Shown: positions 32,933-43,069 of the stretch, in pieces
Layout: each line of letters starts with the position of its first letter
Numbering within the stretch: the first letter of the stretch is position 1
DNA from: JANQFM01 sp035471925
GTDB taxonomy: Bacteria > Acidobacteriota > UBA6911 > RPQK01 > DATIPO01
NCBI GenBank assembly: GCA_035471925.1
Contig: DATIPO010000264.1
Location: 1 to 64,000 of the forward strand
DNA: 64,000 nucleotides
Direction: 5' to 3'
The notes under the pieces: generated by a model
What the model was told of the DNA's origin: nothing
The model's database searches: none
Seen by the model: the letters and a program-made list of their open reading frames with translations, nothing else
Translations under genes and position numbers: made by a program

Positions 32933-33820
32933 TCAGGCGGGGGTCGACTGCCCGATCTTCTCCCTCAGACGCTGCATGATCTCGTTGATGTGGAAATAGC
33001 GGTTGAGGACGTAGAAATGAATGCCCGGAACGCCGCCCGCCAAGAGTTCGGCGGCCTGCTCCACGGTGTAGCGGATGCCGATTTCGCACACTTTGTCTTC
33101 ATCCTCGCCGGCTTCCATCAGTTCCTCCAGAAGTCCTTGGGGAATGGTGCAGCCGCAGATGGAACTGATGCGGCGGATCTGGTGAGTGCTGAGGATGGGC
33201 AGGAGTCCCGGCACGATGGGCTGTGCGATGCCCAACTCGCGGCAGCGCTCCTGAAAGCGGAAGAAGCTGCGATTGCGGTAGAAGAGCTGAGTGATGACCA
33301 CGTCGGCTCCGCAATCGACCTTGTGCTTGAGCCACTTCAAGTCGGATTCGAAGTCAGGAGCCTCGACGTGTTTCTCCGGATAGCCGGCCACTGCCACGCC
33401 CATCTCTCCCCGGTTGCGGATCAGCTCCACCAGTTGTGAGGCGTTGGAAAAGCCGCCGTCGGGCGCCACGAACTCCTTGCTGCCCTGCGGCGGATCTCCC
33501 CTCAAAGCCACGATGTTCTCAATGCCCGACTGGGCGATTTCTTCGATCTGGCGGTTCAGTTCCTGGCGGGTGGCGCCGACACAGGTCAGATGGTGGGCCG
33601 TCTCCATCCCATGGGAGCGAATCAGTTTGGCGATCTCCAGCGTCCGCTCGCGGGTGCTGCCCATGGCGCCGTAGGTCACCGTGATGAAGGAAGGCTCGAG
33701 AGTCACCAGTTTGGGCAGCCGCCTCTCCAGAGCCCTCATCCCTTTCTCTCCCTTAGGAGGAAACAGCTCGAAGGAAAAGACGGGATGTGTCGCGGATCGG
33801 TAGTGGTCGGCAAATCGCAT
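32933..33820 (-). CDS. metF: 5,10-methylenetetrahydrofolate reductase
   Basis: A 295-residue FAD enzyme that makes 5-methyl-THF for methionine synthesis. It starts with the family-like VFSFELFPPKGEKG and contains the FITVTYGAMGSTRERT, HLTCVGATRQEL, LRGDPPQG and TQLFYRN motifs, with the catalytic Glu in the FELFPPKG segment. Length is standard. It is divergent from trkA, 81 bases apart. Confidence 0.95.
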   Translation of the reverse strand: MRFADHYRSATHPVFSFELFPPKGEKGMRALERRLPKLVTLEPSFITVTYGAMGSTRERTLEIAKLIRSHGMETAHHLTCVGATRQELNRQIEEIAQSGIENIVALRGDPPQGSKEFVAPDGGFSNASQLVELIRNRGEMGVAVAGYPEKHVEAPDFESDLKWLKHKVDCGADVVITQLFYRNRSFFRFQERCRELGIAQPIVPGLLPILSTHQIRRISSICGCTIPQGLLEELMEAGEDEDKVCEIGIRYTVEQAAELLAGGVPGIHFYVLNRYFHINEIMQRLREKIGQSTPA

Positions 33821-33901
33821 GAGTTCGGAGCTGAGAATACCAAATGAGAGGCGGGCGGAGTTTTATTCGGCGCTCAATCGTTGTATCCTTTCAAGCTTCG
33901 C

Positions 33902-35263
33902 ATGCGAGTTCTCATACTAGGCGGCGGAGAGGTGGGGCAACTGGTGGCCCGGCGCCTCATCCGCGAGAAAAGCGAAGTGGTCATCGTAGAGAACGACGAG
34001 GAGCGCTGCGCCCGGCTGGAAGAAACGCTGGACGCCAAGATCGTCCACGGAACGGCTTCCAGCGTCAAGACCCTAGAGAAAGCAGGCGTGGGCAAGTCCG
34101 ACATGGTCATCGCCGTCACCAACAGCGATGAAGCCAACATCCTGGGTTGCCTGATCGCACAGACCTATGCCAGCGTCAAGATCAAGGTCGCCCGCCTGCG
34201 CACCCACGAGGTCGACCGCGGGCGGGCCATGTGCGGCAAGGACCTGCTCGATATCGACTTGGTGATCCACCCCGACCGCGAGACCGCCGAACGCATCCTG
34301 CGGGTCATCGGACTTCCCGGCGTCAGCGACATCCTGGAATTCGCCGACGGACGCATCAAGCTCTTCGGCATGAACGTGGCCCACGACAGTTGGGTGGTGG
34401 GCAAGACCATGGCCGAGATGGACGAAGCAGGTCCGCCCAGGAACTCGCTCATCGCCATCATCTTCCGCGGACACAAGGCCATCATCCCCCGAGGACATGA
34501 CGTGCTGCGCCCGGGCGACCATATTTATATCGTGGTCCCCACCGAGGAGCTGGAGGAATGCTTTGAGTTCATGGGGGTCCAGAGCAAGGAACGCCTCAAG
34601 CGGGTCTTCATCGTAGGAGGCAAGCAGTTGGGCATTGAGCTGGCCCTGCAGTTGGAGCGCAAGGGCGTGCAGGTCAAGCTCTTCGAAAAGGACCTCAGGC
34701 GCTGCGAGAAGATCGCCACCATCGTGCGCGACACCGTGGTGGTCAACAACGACGGCACCAATCAGGCGGCCCTGGTGGAGGAGAACATCGACGGCATCGA
34801 CGCCTTTCTGGCACTGACGGGACATGACGAAGACAACATCATCGCCTCCCTTCTGGCCAAGCGTCTGGACGCCCGCAAAGCGGTGGCGCTGATCAACCGC
34901 CTTGACTTCCTGCCCATGGGACAGCTTTTGGGCATCAATTCAGCTTTTTCCACCCGGCTGGCGGTGGTCGACCGCATCCTGCAGTTCGTGCGCAAGGGCA
35001 AGGTGGTTTCGGTGACCACCTTCCGCGAGGAAGAAGCTGAAGCCATCGAGCTCATGGCCACCAAGGAGTCGAAGTACGTGGGACGCAAGCTGCGCGACGT
35101 CCACCTGCCCCACGGAGCCATCGTGGGAGCCATCGCTTCCCCCTCGGGCCAGGTCATCGTGCCCCGCGGCGACGCCGTGATCAACACCGGCGACCGGGTG
35201 CTCTTCTTCTGTCTCGAAAATCTCGTTCCCAAACTGGAATCGGCATTCATCGCGGGGCGTTAG
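33902..35263 (+). CDS. trkA: Trk potassium uptake protein TrkA
   Basis: A 453-residue peripheral NAD-binding regulator of the Trk K+ channel. It has two tandem RCK halves: the first nucleotide fold starts at MRVLILGGGEVGQLVARRL and the second at VFIVGGKQLGIELALQL near residue 232, each followed by an RCK-C domain. I chose the ATG at 33902; the frame upstream to 33881 adds seven residues not found in the family. The TrkH gene follows 3 bases after the stop. Confidence 0.95.
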   Translation: MRVLILGGGEVGQLVARRLIREKSEVVIVENDEERCARLEETLDAKIVHGTASSVKTLEKAGVGKSDMVIAVTNSDEANILGCLIAQTYASVKIKVARLRTHEVDRGRAMCGKDLLDIDLVIHPDRETAERILRVIGLPGVSDILEFADGRIKLFGMNVAHDSWVVGKTMAEMDEAGPPRNSLIAIIFRGHKAIIPRGHDVLRPGDHIYIVVPTEELEECFEFMGVQSKERLKRVFIVGGKQLGIELALQLERKGVQVKLFEKDLRRCEKIATIVRDTVVVNNDGTNQAALVEENIDGIDAFLALTGHDEDNIIASLLAKRLDARKAVALINRLDFLPMGQLLGINSAFSTRLAVVDRILQFVRKGKVVSVTTFREEEAEAIELMATKESKYVGRKLRDVHLPHGAIVGAIASPSGQVIVPRGDAVINTGDRVLFFCLENLVPKLESAFIAGR

Positions 35264-35266
35264 CTC

Positions 35267-36718
35267 GTGATCAACTGGCCCAACCAACTCAAGATTCTGG
35301 GACTCTTCATCCTGGCCCTCAGCGGAGCCATGTCTGTTGCCCTGGCCCTGGCCATCTACGACAACGATGACGGGCTCTTTCCCTTGGCCCTCTCCACCGC
35401 GCTGAGCGTCGGCGTGGGCGGATTGCTGGTCTATTTCATCCGTCCCGAGGAGCGCGAATTCAACAACCGCGAAGGGATCATGCTGGTCATCCTGACCTGG
35501 GTGGGAGCGGGAATCGTGGGAGCGCTTCCTTTTTATTTCTCCCCCCACTTCGGCGGCTTCACCGACGCCTTCTTCGAGTCGGTTTCAGGATTCACCACCA
35601 CAGGCGCCACTATCCTCACCTCAATCGAGACGCTGCCCCGCAGCCTGCTCTTCTGGCGCGCCTTCACCCAGTGGGTGGGGGGCATGGGCATCATCGTGCT
35701 GGCCGTGGCCATCCTGCCCCTCGTGGGAGTGGGAGGCATGGAACTCTACCGGGCCGAGTTTTCGGGAGCCTCCTCTGAGAAGATCAAGCCCCGCATCGCC
35801 GAGACGGCCAAGAGCCTGTGGCGGATCTATGCCGCCTATTCCATCGCTCAATACGTGGCCCTGCGAGTGGCGGGCATGACCCCTTTCGACTCCATCTGCC
35901 ACACCTTCACCACCATGGCCACGGGAGGCTTCTCGACCCGCAACATCAGCGTCGAAGCCTACAACTCGCCGGCCATCGAATACGTCATCATCTTCTTCAT
36001 GTTCGCCGCTGGCATCAACATCACCATGCAGTACCGGCTGCTCATCATGCGGCGTCCCAAGATCTTCCTGCGCGATCTGGAGATCCAGACTTATTTCGCG
36101 GCCACCGGCGCGGCCATCGTCGCCGTCATGATCACCCTTTGGATCAACGGGCTGGCCAAAGGCGAAGAGGCCTTCCGCCAGGCAGCCTTTCAGGTGGTCT
36201 CCATCATGACGACCACGGGATTCTCCTCCGCCGATTTCGAAGTGTGGCCGCCTTTCGCCCTGCTGCTGCTGCTGGCCCTGATGTTTCTGGGAGGCTGCAC
36301 GGGGTCCACAGCCGGCGGACTCAAGGTCGGCCGCGTGGCCCTGCTGGGCCGCGTGGTGGGGCGCGAGTTCCGCCGCATCGTCGAGCGCCGGGGCGTCTTC
36401 GCCGTCCGCTTCAACGACAAGGCGGTCAGCGAGAATGCCATCGACGGACTGCTCAACCTCATCTACCTGGCTTTCATCATCAACTTCGCCGCCTGCCTCT
36501 TCCTGACGGCCTTCGGCGTGGACGTGGTGACCGCCATCTCAGCCGTGGCCGCCTCCATGTTCAATATCGGTCCCGGCTTGGGCGATGTGGGGCCGACCGA
36601 CCACTATGCCCACTTCCACGCACCCGTCAAATGGGTGCTGGCCTTCTGCATGCTGGCCGGACGCCTGGAGTTCTACACCCTGCTTGTCATCTGCACCCGA
36701 GCCTACTGGCGCAAGTAG
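35267..36718 (+). CDS. trkH: Trk potassium uptake protein TrkH
   Basis: A 483-residue membrane channel with four pseudo-repeats of M1-P-M2. Filter-like segments are visible as GFTTTGATIL, ATGGFSTRN, TTTGFSSAD and FNIGPGLGDVG. Translation starts at GTG 35267, three bases after trkA, with no independent promoter. The channel is gated by the TrkA ring. Length matches the family. Confidence 0.95.
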   Translation: MINWPNQLKILGLFILALSGAMSVALALAIYDNDDGLFPLALSTALSVGVGGLLVYFIRPEEREFNNREGIMLVILTWVGAGIVGALPFYFSPHFGGFTDAFFESVSGFTTTGATILTSIETLPRSLLFWRAFTQWVGGMGIIVLAVAILPLVGVGGMELYRAEFSGASSEKIKPRIAETAKSLWRIYAAYSIAQYVALRVAGMTPFDSICHTFTTMATGGFSTRNISVEAYNSPAIEYVIIFFMFAAGINITMQYRLLIMRRPKIFLRDLEIQTYFAATGAAIVAVMITLWINGLAKGEEAFRQAAFQVVSIMTTTGFSSADFEVWPPFALLLLLALMFLGGCTGSTAGGLKVGRVALLGRVVGREFRRIVERRGVFAVRFNDKAVSENAIDGLLNLIYLAFIINFAACLFLTAFGVDVVTAISAVAASMFNIGPGLGDVGPTDHYAHFHAPVKWVLAFCMLAGRLEFYTLLVICTRAYWRK

Positions 36719-36858
36719 CTTCGCCGGTTCCGGGGGAGTCTCAAGACCTTCCCCGCTCAACACATCCCGCCGGCCGGCCAGCACCAACTCAGCGGCCAGA
36801 GAGCTTCCGATAAATGTCGTCAGCGGCCGGAAATGGCTGATGCGGTATGGCCTTGGAT

Positions 36859-38304
36859 TCAAGAGCCGGAATCCGCCGTATCCAGCGCGGCGGACGGTTC
36901 CAGATCGCGGATGGAGTCGAAGGTGGGGTCGACCTTGAGCAGGACGAGCCAGGGATCGCCTTCTTTGTAAGCCTGTTGCAGGCGGTCGAGAGCCTGGTGG
37001 TCGTCGCCCACGGCATGGCTCAGCAAGGCCAGTCCCAAAGGGCTGACCCACTGCCCCCGAGCCCGGTCCTGCCAGCGGCGGGCGAATTCAGCGGCCTTTT
37101 TCTTCTCTCCCGCCATACCGTAGACATAGCCCGGAATGAGGGCGAAACGGCTGCCGGGATCCGGCGCTTGCGACATGCCATCGGCGGTGCGCAGAGCCTC
37201 CTGATACTCACGGTTCTTGAGCAAGCTCAGGGCCAGCATGGCTTGGGCCGGCTGAAAGGCCGGAAAAAGTTCCTCCATCTGGCGGAAGTGAGAGATGGCC
37301 TGCGGATAACGGCGGGAAAAGTAGAGCAGCACTCCCAAGGTCCAATGGCGTCCGGGATGGGGAGGCGTGCCGTCGACGATCATGCCGGCTTCTGCAACAG
37401 CCGAGGAAAAGTCGCCCGAAAGTCCTCGGATCAGGGCTGGCAGAAGCTGATCTTGCTTGAGACGGGGCGAAGAATCCAGGGCTCGGCTCAAGTAGCCGTC
37501 GGCAGCAGCCGGATCACGGTCGCGAAAAAGCGCCAATCCCGCCATGGCCACGCCCCGTTCGGCTTGGGGCAAAGAGGGGTGTCGGGCGAGACGCTCGATT
37601 TCGGCATAGGCCTCGCGTCCCGGCCAACACCCCAGCACGGAAGCAGCCATGTTGAGTTCGATCAATTCGAAGAGGGCGTGAGGATGTTCGTCGGTGACCT
37701 TGCGGAAGGCCGAGCGCGCCTTTCGATAGGCGTCGCAAGTGACGCGGTCTTCAAGATAGTCACCCAGCCGCAGCACGCGCAGGGTATCAGCCGACACCCC
37801 ATGAGCCGGGGTTTGGCTCTCCGTTCCCGGCATCGGGGGCGGGGCCAGCCGGGGTTGGAACAGACTATAGAGCACGAGCGCCAATCCAGCCAGAGCGGCT
37901 CCAATCCAAGAGAGGCGGCTCCAAGGCGATCGGGGCCGGGAGCGGGAAGACTCGACCTTCCTAGGCTCCGCGTCCGAGAAGCGGACCGGCATCAGCAGGC
38001 GGTAACCCCGCTTGGGCAGCGTCTCGACATAGACGGGACGGCGGGCGTCGTCTCCCAAAGCCGCACGGATCTGGGAGATATAGCGGAACAGTCCGCTGTC
38101 GTCCACCGCCACGTCGCCCCACACGGCCTTGACGATTTCTTCGCGGCTGGCGGGGACGCCCTCCTCGTGGGCCAGGTAGACCAACACCTCCATCACCTTG
38201 GGCTCCAGCCGGCGTTCACCCTCAGGTCCGGTCAAGCGGCCCGTGCGCGGTTCGACCAGCCAATCTCCCAGTCGAAAGTCGCGGCATTGTGACATGAGCT
38301 TCAT
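36859..38304 (-). CDS. Membrane-anchored winged-helix regulator with TPR-like region
   Basis: A 481-residue CadC-like protein. Residues about 5-105 form an OmpR/PhoB-type winged helix (LEPKVMEVLVYLAHEEGVPASREEIVKAVWGD then YISQIRAALGDD and KRGYRLL). A single membrane segment follows near 132-150 (WIGAALAGLALVLYSLF). The rest is an alpha-helical, TPR-like extracytoplasmic region. Such proteins sense periplasmic conditions and activate nearby genes, but no partner gene is obvious; the giant acylase at 38429 is divergent and 124 bases away, so it is a plausible target. Confidence 0.85.
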   Translation of the reverse strand: MKLMSQCRDFRLGDWLVEPRTGRLTGPEGERRLEPKVMEVLVYLAHEEGVPASREEIVKAVWGDVAVDDSGLFRYISQIRAALGDDARRPVYVETLPKRGYRLLMPVRFSDAEPRKVESSRSRPRSPWSRLSWIGAALAGLALVLYSLFQPRLAPPPMPGTESQTPAHGVSADTLRVLRLGDYLEDRVTCDAYRKARSAFRKVTDEHPHALFELIELNMAASVLGCWPGREAYAEIERLARHPSLPQAERGVAMAGLALFRDRDPAAADGYLSRALDSSPRLKQDQLLPALIRGLSGDFSSAVAEAGMIVDGTPPHPGRHWTLGVLLYFSRRYPQAISHFRQMEELFPAFQPAQAMLALSLLKNREYQEALRTADGMSQAPDPGSRFALIPGYVYGMAGEKKKAAEFARRWQDRARGQWVSPLGLALLSHAVGDDHQALDRLQQAYKEGDPWLVLLKVDPTFDSIRDLEPSAALDTADSGS

Positions 38305-38428
38305 TCTACCCGAAGAAATCTCTGGGAAACCTCAAGGCTTTCTCAAGAACCACCCTGTCGCGTCTTCAGTCAAGGCCGAAGGACCGGTCGCGTGACCGCC
38401 CCGAAAGCCCATTCCAAGCGGAGGCGCA

Positions 38429-41400
38429 ATGCTTGATCATGCAAAGACTCAGAGAGCGGATGACAGCCCCGAGACGAAGAGCGCAGAGAGAAGATCGACG
38501 GCAACCAAGGCTCCAGCCACCAGATCTGCGGTGACGAGTACGGCAGCACGCTCTGAGAAAACGAAAGCCATTTCCAGGAAGCCTGCCAGCGCTCGTGGCC
38601 CGTCCGGGGAGGACTCTGGCGCCAGTGGTGTGAAAAGGCTGGCTTGGCTGGGTCTCCTCGCCATCTTGGCCCTGTTCTTGACCGCCTTGACATCGAAGCC
38701 CGGACACAGCCAGGCCTCCGGCGCCGGACAAGTCTGCTGCACCGAGGTTTTGGAGCTGCCGGAGCTTCACTTCCCCGTGACGGTCAAGCGAGACCTCGAC
38801 GGAGTTCCCCACATCAGCGCCCGCAACGATCACGACGCCTACATGGTGCAGGGATTCCTCCACGCCCGCGACCGCTTGTTCCAGATGGACGCCGCGCGCC
38901 GCCTCTTCAGCGGGACGCTGGCCGAGTTGGTAGGGCCGGAAGCGCTGAGCGACGACGTCCAACTGCGGACGTTGGGCTTCCGCCGGGGGGCGCAGGAGTC
39001 CTGGGCGGCGCTTCCCTCCTGGGCCCAGGCCAACTTGCGGGCCTACGCTCAAGGCGTCAACGCCTTTCTCGAATCGGACTCCGCATTGCCGGACGAATAC
39101 GCCGCTTTGGAACTGAGCCGCGCCCAGCCCTGGCATCCTCTCGACACCCTGGTCATCCTCAAAGGCGTCCTCTTCTCGCGCACCTTCGACTTCACCCTGG
39201 AGATCGAACTGACGCTGAATCTGGCCGAATTCCAAGAGGCCGGCGAAAGCGGCGGATTCGACGGCACCGCCCTCTTCTTTGAGGACATCTACCGCACACA
39301 GCCCTTTTATCCCGCCGTGACAGCGTCACCGTCAGCCGAGTCTCCGTCGGCCGCCCCAAGCATGGCCGCCAAGTCGGTCAGGGGGCAGCTTGTTTCGGTC
39401 AAGCGGCATCTGGGCGGACGCTTCCTCGACGCCCTACGCCGCTGGCGCGACCGGCTGGACCTCTCACCCCGGCTGCGCAAGCTCCTAAGCAGCCAAGGAC
39501 GCGGCAGTAACTGGTGGGTCCTTTCCGGTGACCTGACCGAGAGCGGACGTCCCATCCTGGCCGGAGATCCGCATCTCGACTTGACCGTACCCGGCTTCTG
39601 GTATCAGAACCAGCTCATCGTTTCTGGCGACCCGGCTCGGGGAAACCTCGACGCCAGCGGATTCTCTGTCCCCGGCGTCCCCGGTGTTGGCATCGGATGC
39701 AATCAGCGCCTGTGCTGGACCATCAGCACCAACCCGCTGGATCTGGTCGACACCTTCCGCGAAACTCTGATGCTGGATGGTCAGGGATTGCCCACACACA
39801 CCGTCTACCAAGGCCAGCCTGAGGCCGTCCAGCGCATCGCTCAGAGCTTCGAGGTCAACCGCCTTGGCAACGGCGTTCTCGACGACCGGCTAACGGCCTC
39901 GGTGGGCGCCGCCTCGGGAGGCCAGACCTTTATCGTCCCCCGGCGTCTTTCCGGTCCGCTGCTCATCGTCGAGCCCACGGGGCCCAACTCGGGCGTCGGC
40001 CTGAGCGTCCAGAACACGGGGTTGGCCGCCACCCAGGAAATGCGCAGCCTGTTTCTGCTTGCACGGACGACTGATTTTGAGTCCTTCCGCTTCGCTCTTG
40101 ATTATTTCGACACGGCCTTCAACTTCGGCTACGCCGACGTGGACGGCAACATCGGATACGTGGCCACCGGCGAAGTTCCTCTGCGCGAAGATCTCGAGGT
40201 CCTGCAGCGCGTGGACGGCCTGCCTCCCTACCTGATCCGCGACGGAAGCGGATCCGTGCGCAACGAGTGGCTGCCCGCCCAAAATGCCGAACCCCGCCAA
40301 TCGCTGCCTTTCGCCATCGTGCCCCGGGACGCCATGCCCGCCTCCTTCAATCCGGAAAGCGGCTACTTGGTTAGCGCCAACAACGACCCCAGCGGACTGC
40401 TGGAAGACAACGACCTTTTCGACCAACTGCGTCCCGACGGAGGCGTCGACTATCTGCTGGCTTTCTCGGTCAGCCTGCGGGCCGGCAAGATCAACGCGCT
40501 CATCGAGGACAGGCTCGCCTCGGGACAGGGCGGCTTCGACCGCGAGGCGGCAGAGATCATGCAGGCCAACAGCCAGTTTCCCGATGCCGAGGTGCTCAGT
40601 CCTCATGTCGTGCAGGCCTTCCAGAGGGCCGGACGCGCTGAGGCCCCGCCTATCCTGGCGGTTCTGGCGGCGGACGGGGAACTGACCGAAGCCGTAGAAC
40701 GACTCAGCCGGTGGGACTTCTCCTCGCCCACCGGCATCGCCCAGGGATATGACGCCGGAGACGATCCTGAGTCGTTGCCCCAGCCGTCCCCGCAGGAAAT
40801 CAGCAACAGCGTGGCGGCTACCCTCTACGCCACGTGGCGCTCGGCGTTCCTGCGGCGCGTCCTGGGCGGCACGTTGCAGCGAAACGGCATCACCACCGGT
40901 ACGCCTGACACCTTCGAGTTCTCGCTGGCGGCCGTCCGGCGGCTGTTGGAGGACTTCCCCCAAAGCCAGGGACGGGGTGATTCAGGACTCGATTTCTTCC
41001 ACACTCCTGAAGACCTTTCCGCCGAGGACGAGCGCGACCTGATCATCCTGCAGAGCCTGAATGAGGCCCTCTCGGTCCTTTCAGGACCCACCTTGGCCCC
41101 CGCCTTCAACTTTTCCTCCAACCAAAGCGACTACCGCTGGGGACGCCTCCACCGCGTCATGCTCAACCATCCTCTGGGCGGGGCCTTCTCGATTCCTCCC
41201 TCGGGCGGACTCTCCTCGCTGGCGCCGGGACTGCCCGGCTTGGCCCGCGCCGGAGGATTCGAAACCATCGACAACGGACCCGACGGCACCCTCATCAACC
41301 ACGCCAATTCCCTGCTCTACGACAGCGGAGCCTCTCCCCGCTGGATCGCCCGACTGCAGCAGCCCGTCCAAGCTTGGTTCAACCAAGCCGGCGGACAGAG

Positions 41401-43069
41401 CGGCGACCGCAACTCCCCCCATTACGCCGACCTGCTGGGTGATTGGCTGACCAACCGCTACCGTCCGCTGCGCACTCAGCCCGACCAGGTCAATGGCGCT
41501 CTTGAAGGGCTGGAAGTCCTGGCTCCCGTGAATCAACGCCTCTTCTACCCCTTCGACGCTGCCGACGATGAGAACTTCACGGCCTTCGCCGCCGCCAATC
41601 TTTCCGACTCTGCGGCTCAGGTGGACTGGCAAGCCCGTTCCGCTTCGGGAGACCTCCTGGCCCAAACCAGCGAGGTCCTGGCGCCGCAGGGACAGTCCGC
41701 CCGGCTGGGGCGCGAACTTTTTCAAGGACTCGACCTGTCCGGCCGGGCCTGGGTGGGAATCGAAACGGCGCTGCCGGGAGCTCCGCTGCCCGATCAGCCC
41801 TTCTTGGCCACTTTCACCCAAAAGGGCGATTTCGCCCTGCGCCAGTTGGACGGCGGAGTGGCTTTCTCGCCACCCTCCAGCCAGCTCTTTTTCACGCGCG
41901 TCCACCATGGCCCGGGCGCCTTCCGCGGACGCGACGCATCCACTACGCTGAGCGTCGTCAACCCTCAAGACCACCCCGTCACCCTGACCCTCCGCTGGAT
42001 CCGGCCCCAGCCGGAGGCCGGCGCCATTTCATCGCAGCGGACGCTGCCGGCTCAGGGCGTCCTGCGCGAATCGCTCGACAGCCTCTTCGCCAACGAAGAC
42101 CTGCCCTTGCAGGGCGGCTATTTGAGGGTCGACGTCCAGGACGGCTACTTGGCAGCGGCCTCGCTGCTGGTCGAACTCGTCAGCGACCAAAGCATCTTCC
42201 TCCTCAACGCCACGCCCGGAAATCCGCACCGGGAGTCCTTCTCAGCCCAACTGGCGGAGGGACCGTCCATCTTCACCAGCCTCAAGCTTGTCAACACCTC
42301 GCAACACGTCCGCAGCCTCCTCATCCACAGCCTCTCCGAGGACGGATCTCCCCTCCAGGCCCCGCTTCAAGTCGACTTAGCACCCGGCCAATCCTGGGAA
42401 GACGACCCGCTGGCGGCTGAGCAAGGCTCGATGAACGATCCGTTGGCCACCGGCCAAAGCTCGACCGATGCGCCAGCGCATGCCCCCGGCTGGACCGACG
42501 ATCAGCTTGGGGCTGGCCAAAGTCCGACCGATGCGCCATCGCGTGCGCCAGGTTCAACCAACGATCCGATAGCAGTTAAGCAAGGCTCAACCAAAGGTCC
42601 GCTGGCGGCCCAGCAAAATGCGACCCGGGTCGGATCGCTCCGCGTGACCTCCGACGGGCCGGGAGTCATCGGCGACGTCGTCTTCGGCGACCCAGTCCAG
42701 GGAAGCTTCGTCGCCGCCCTGCCCCTGCAAGGCGAACTGCTGCAACAAGCCGTCTTCCCCCACGTCGCCAACCTGGAAGGACTCTTCTTCACCGGCTTGG
42801 CCTTCCACAATCCCTCCGAGGCAGATGCTGCTGAAATCCAAATCCGCGTCCTCTCGTCCCAAGGACAACCCACGGGCCAAGGATCGCTCTCTCTGGCCCC
42901 AGGCCAACGCCTCTCCCAAACACTCACCGAACTGATCCCTGCCACCCAGGGCCAGCAGGGAGGACTCATCCTCATCGACTCCGACCGCCCCATCGTCGCC
43001 CAAGCCCTTTTCGGCACAAACACGCTCACCCTCCTCTCCGCCGTCCCTCTCACTAACCGCGACCCATGA
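38429..43069 (+). CDS. Giant penicillin-acylase-family (S45) Ntn hydrolase with C-terminal beta modules
   Basis: A 1546-residue protein. Residues 1-67 are polar and basic, then a membrane anchor or signal at about 70-85. The acylase alpha region runs to residue 359, and the predicted self-processing nucleophile is Ser360 in GRGSNWWVLSGDLTESG, as in cephalosporin and AHL acylases. The beta chain continues to about residue 1020. Four beta modules of about 100 residues follow, each with an N-P/T-S turn, an LAPGQ-type strand and a closing F-G-strand. The third is interrupted at about 1324-1396 by a Gln/Ser/Pro-rich degenerate repeat. The ATG has a GGAGG site. Substrate is unknown; acyl-homoserine lactones or amide-linked side chains are options. 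Confidence 0.88.
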   Translation: MLDHAKTQRADDSPETKSAERRSTATKAPATRSAVTSTAARSEKTKAISRKPASARGPSGEDSGASGVKRLAWLGLLAILALFLTALTSKPGHSQASGAGQVCCTEVLELPELHFPVTVKRDLDGVPHISARNDHDAYMVQGFLHARDRLFQMDAARRLFSGTLAELVGPEALSDDVQLRTLGFRRGAQESWAALPSWAQANLRAYAQGVNAFLESDSALPDEYAALELSRAQPWHPLDTLVILKGVLFSRTFDFTLEIELTLNLAEFQEAGESGGFDGTALFFEDIYRTQPFYPAVTASPSAESPSAAPSMAAKSVRGQLVSVKRHLGGRFLDALRRWRDRLDLSPRLRKLLSSQGRGSNWWVLSGDLTESGRPILAGDPHLDLTVPGFWYQNQLIVSGDPARGNLDASGFSVPGVPGVGIGCNQRLCWTISTNPLDLVDTFRETLMLDGQGLPTHTVYQGQPEAVQRIAQSFEVNRLGNGVLDDRLTASVGAASGGQTFIVPRRLSGPLLIVEPTGPNSGVGLSVQNTGLAATQEMRSLFLLARTTDFESFRFALDYFDTAFNFGYADVDGNIGYVATGEVPLREDLEVLQRVDGLPPYLIRDGSGSVRNEWLPAQNAEPRQSLPFAIVPRDAMPASFNPESGYLVSANNDPSGLLEDNDLFDQLRPDGGVDYLLAFSVSLRAGKINALIEDRLASGQGGFDREAAEIMQANSQFPDAEVLSPHVVQAFQRAGRAEAPPILAVLAADGELTEAVERLSRWDFSSPTGIAQGYDAGDDPESLPQPSPQEISNSVAATLYATWRSAFLRRVLGGTLQRNGITTGTPDTFEFSLAAVRRLLEDFPQSQGRGDSGLDFFHTPEDLSAEDERDLIILQSLNEALSVLSGPTLAPAFNFSSNQSDYRWGRLHRVMLNHPLGGAFSIPPSGGLSSLAPGLPGLARAGGFETIDNGPDGTLINHANSLLYDSGASPRWIARLQQPVQAWFNQAGGQSGDRNSPHYADLLGDWLTNRYRPLRTQPDQVNGALEGLEVLAPVNQRLFYPFDAADDENFTAFAAANLSDSAAQVDWQARSASGDLLAQTSEVLAPQGQSARLGRELFQGLDLSGRAWVGIETALPGAPLPDQPFLATFTQKGDFALRQLDGGVAFSPPSSQLFFTRVHHGPGAFRGRDASTTLSVVNPQDHPVTLTLRWIRPQPEAGAISSQRTLPAQGVLRESLDSLFANEDLPLQGGYLRVDVQDGYLAAASLLVELVSDQSIFLLNATPGNPHRESFSAQLAEGPSIFTSLKLVNTSQHVRSLLIHSLSEDGSPLQAPLQVDLAPGQSWEDDPLAAEQGSMNDPLATGQSSTDAPAHAPGWTDDQLGAGQSPTDAPSRAPGSTNDPIAVKQGSTKGPLAAQQNATRVGSLRVTSDGPGVIGDVVFGDPVQGSFVAALPLQGELLQQAVFPHVANLEGLFFTGLAFHNPSEADAAEIQIRVLSSQGQPTGQGSLSLAPGQRLSQTLTELIPATQGQQGGLILIDSDRPIVAQALFGTNTLTLLSAVPLTNRDP
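42395..42615 (+). repeat. Degenerate in-frame repeat within the acylase gene
   Basis: Imperfect copies encode variants of (D/N)DPLAxxQGS followed by (M/T)xD(A/P). Examples begin near 42401 (DDPLAAEQGS), 42434 (NDPLATGQSS), 42497 (DDQLGAGQSP) and 42560 (NDPIAVKQGS). The reading frame is kept throughout. Confidence 0.65.

Noticed and set aside
32163..33089. Upstream extension of the citrate synthase frame
   Set aside because: The first 300 or so residues have no family resemblance, and the true start at 32162 gives the normal length.
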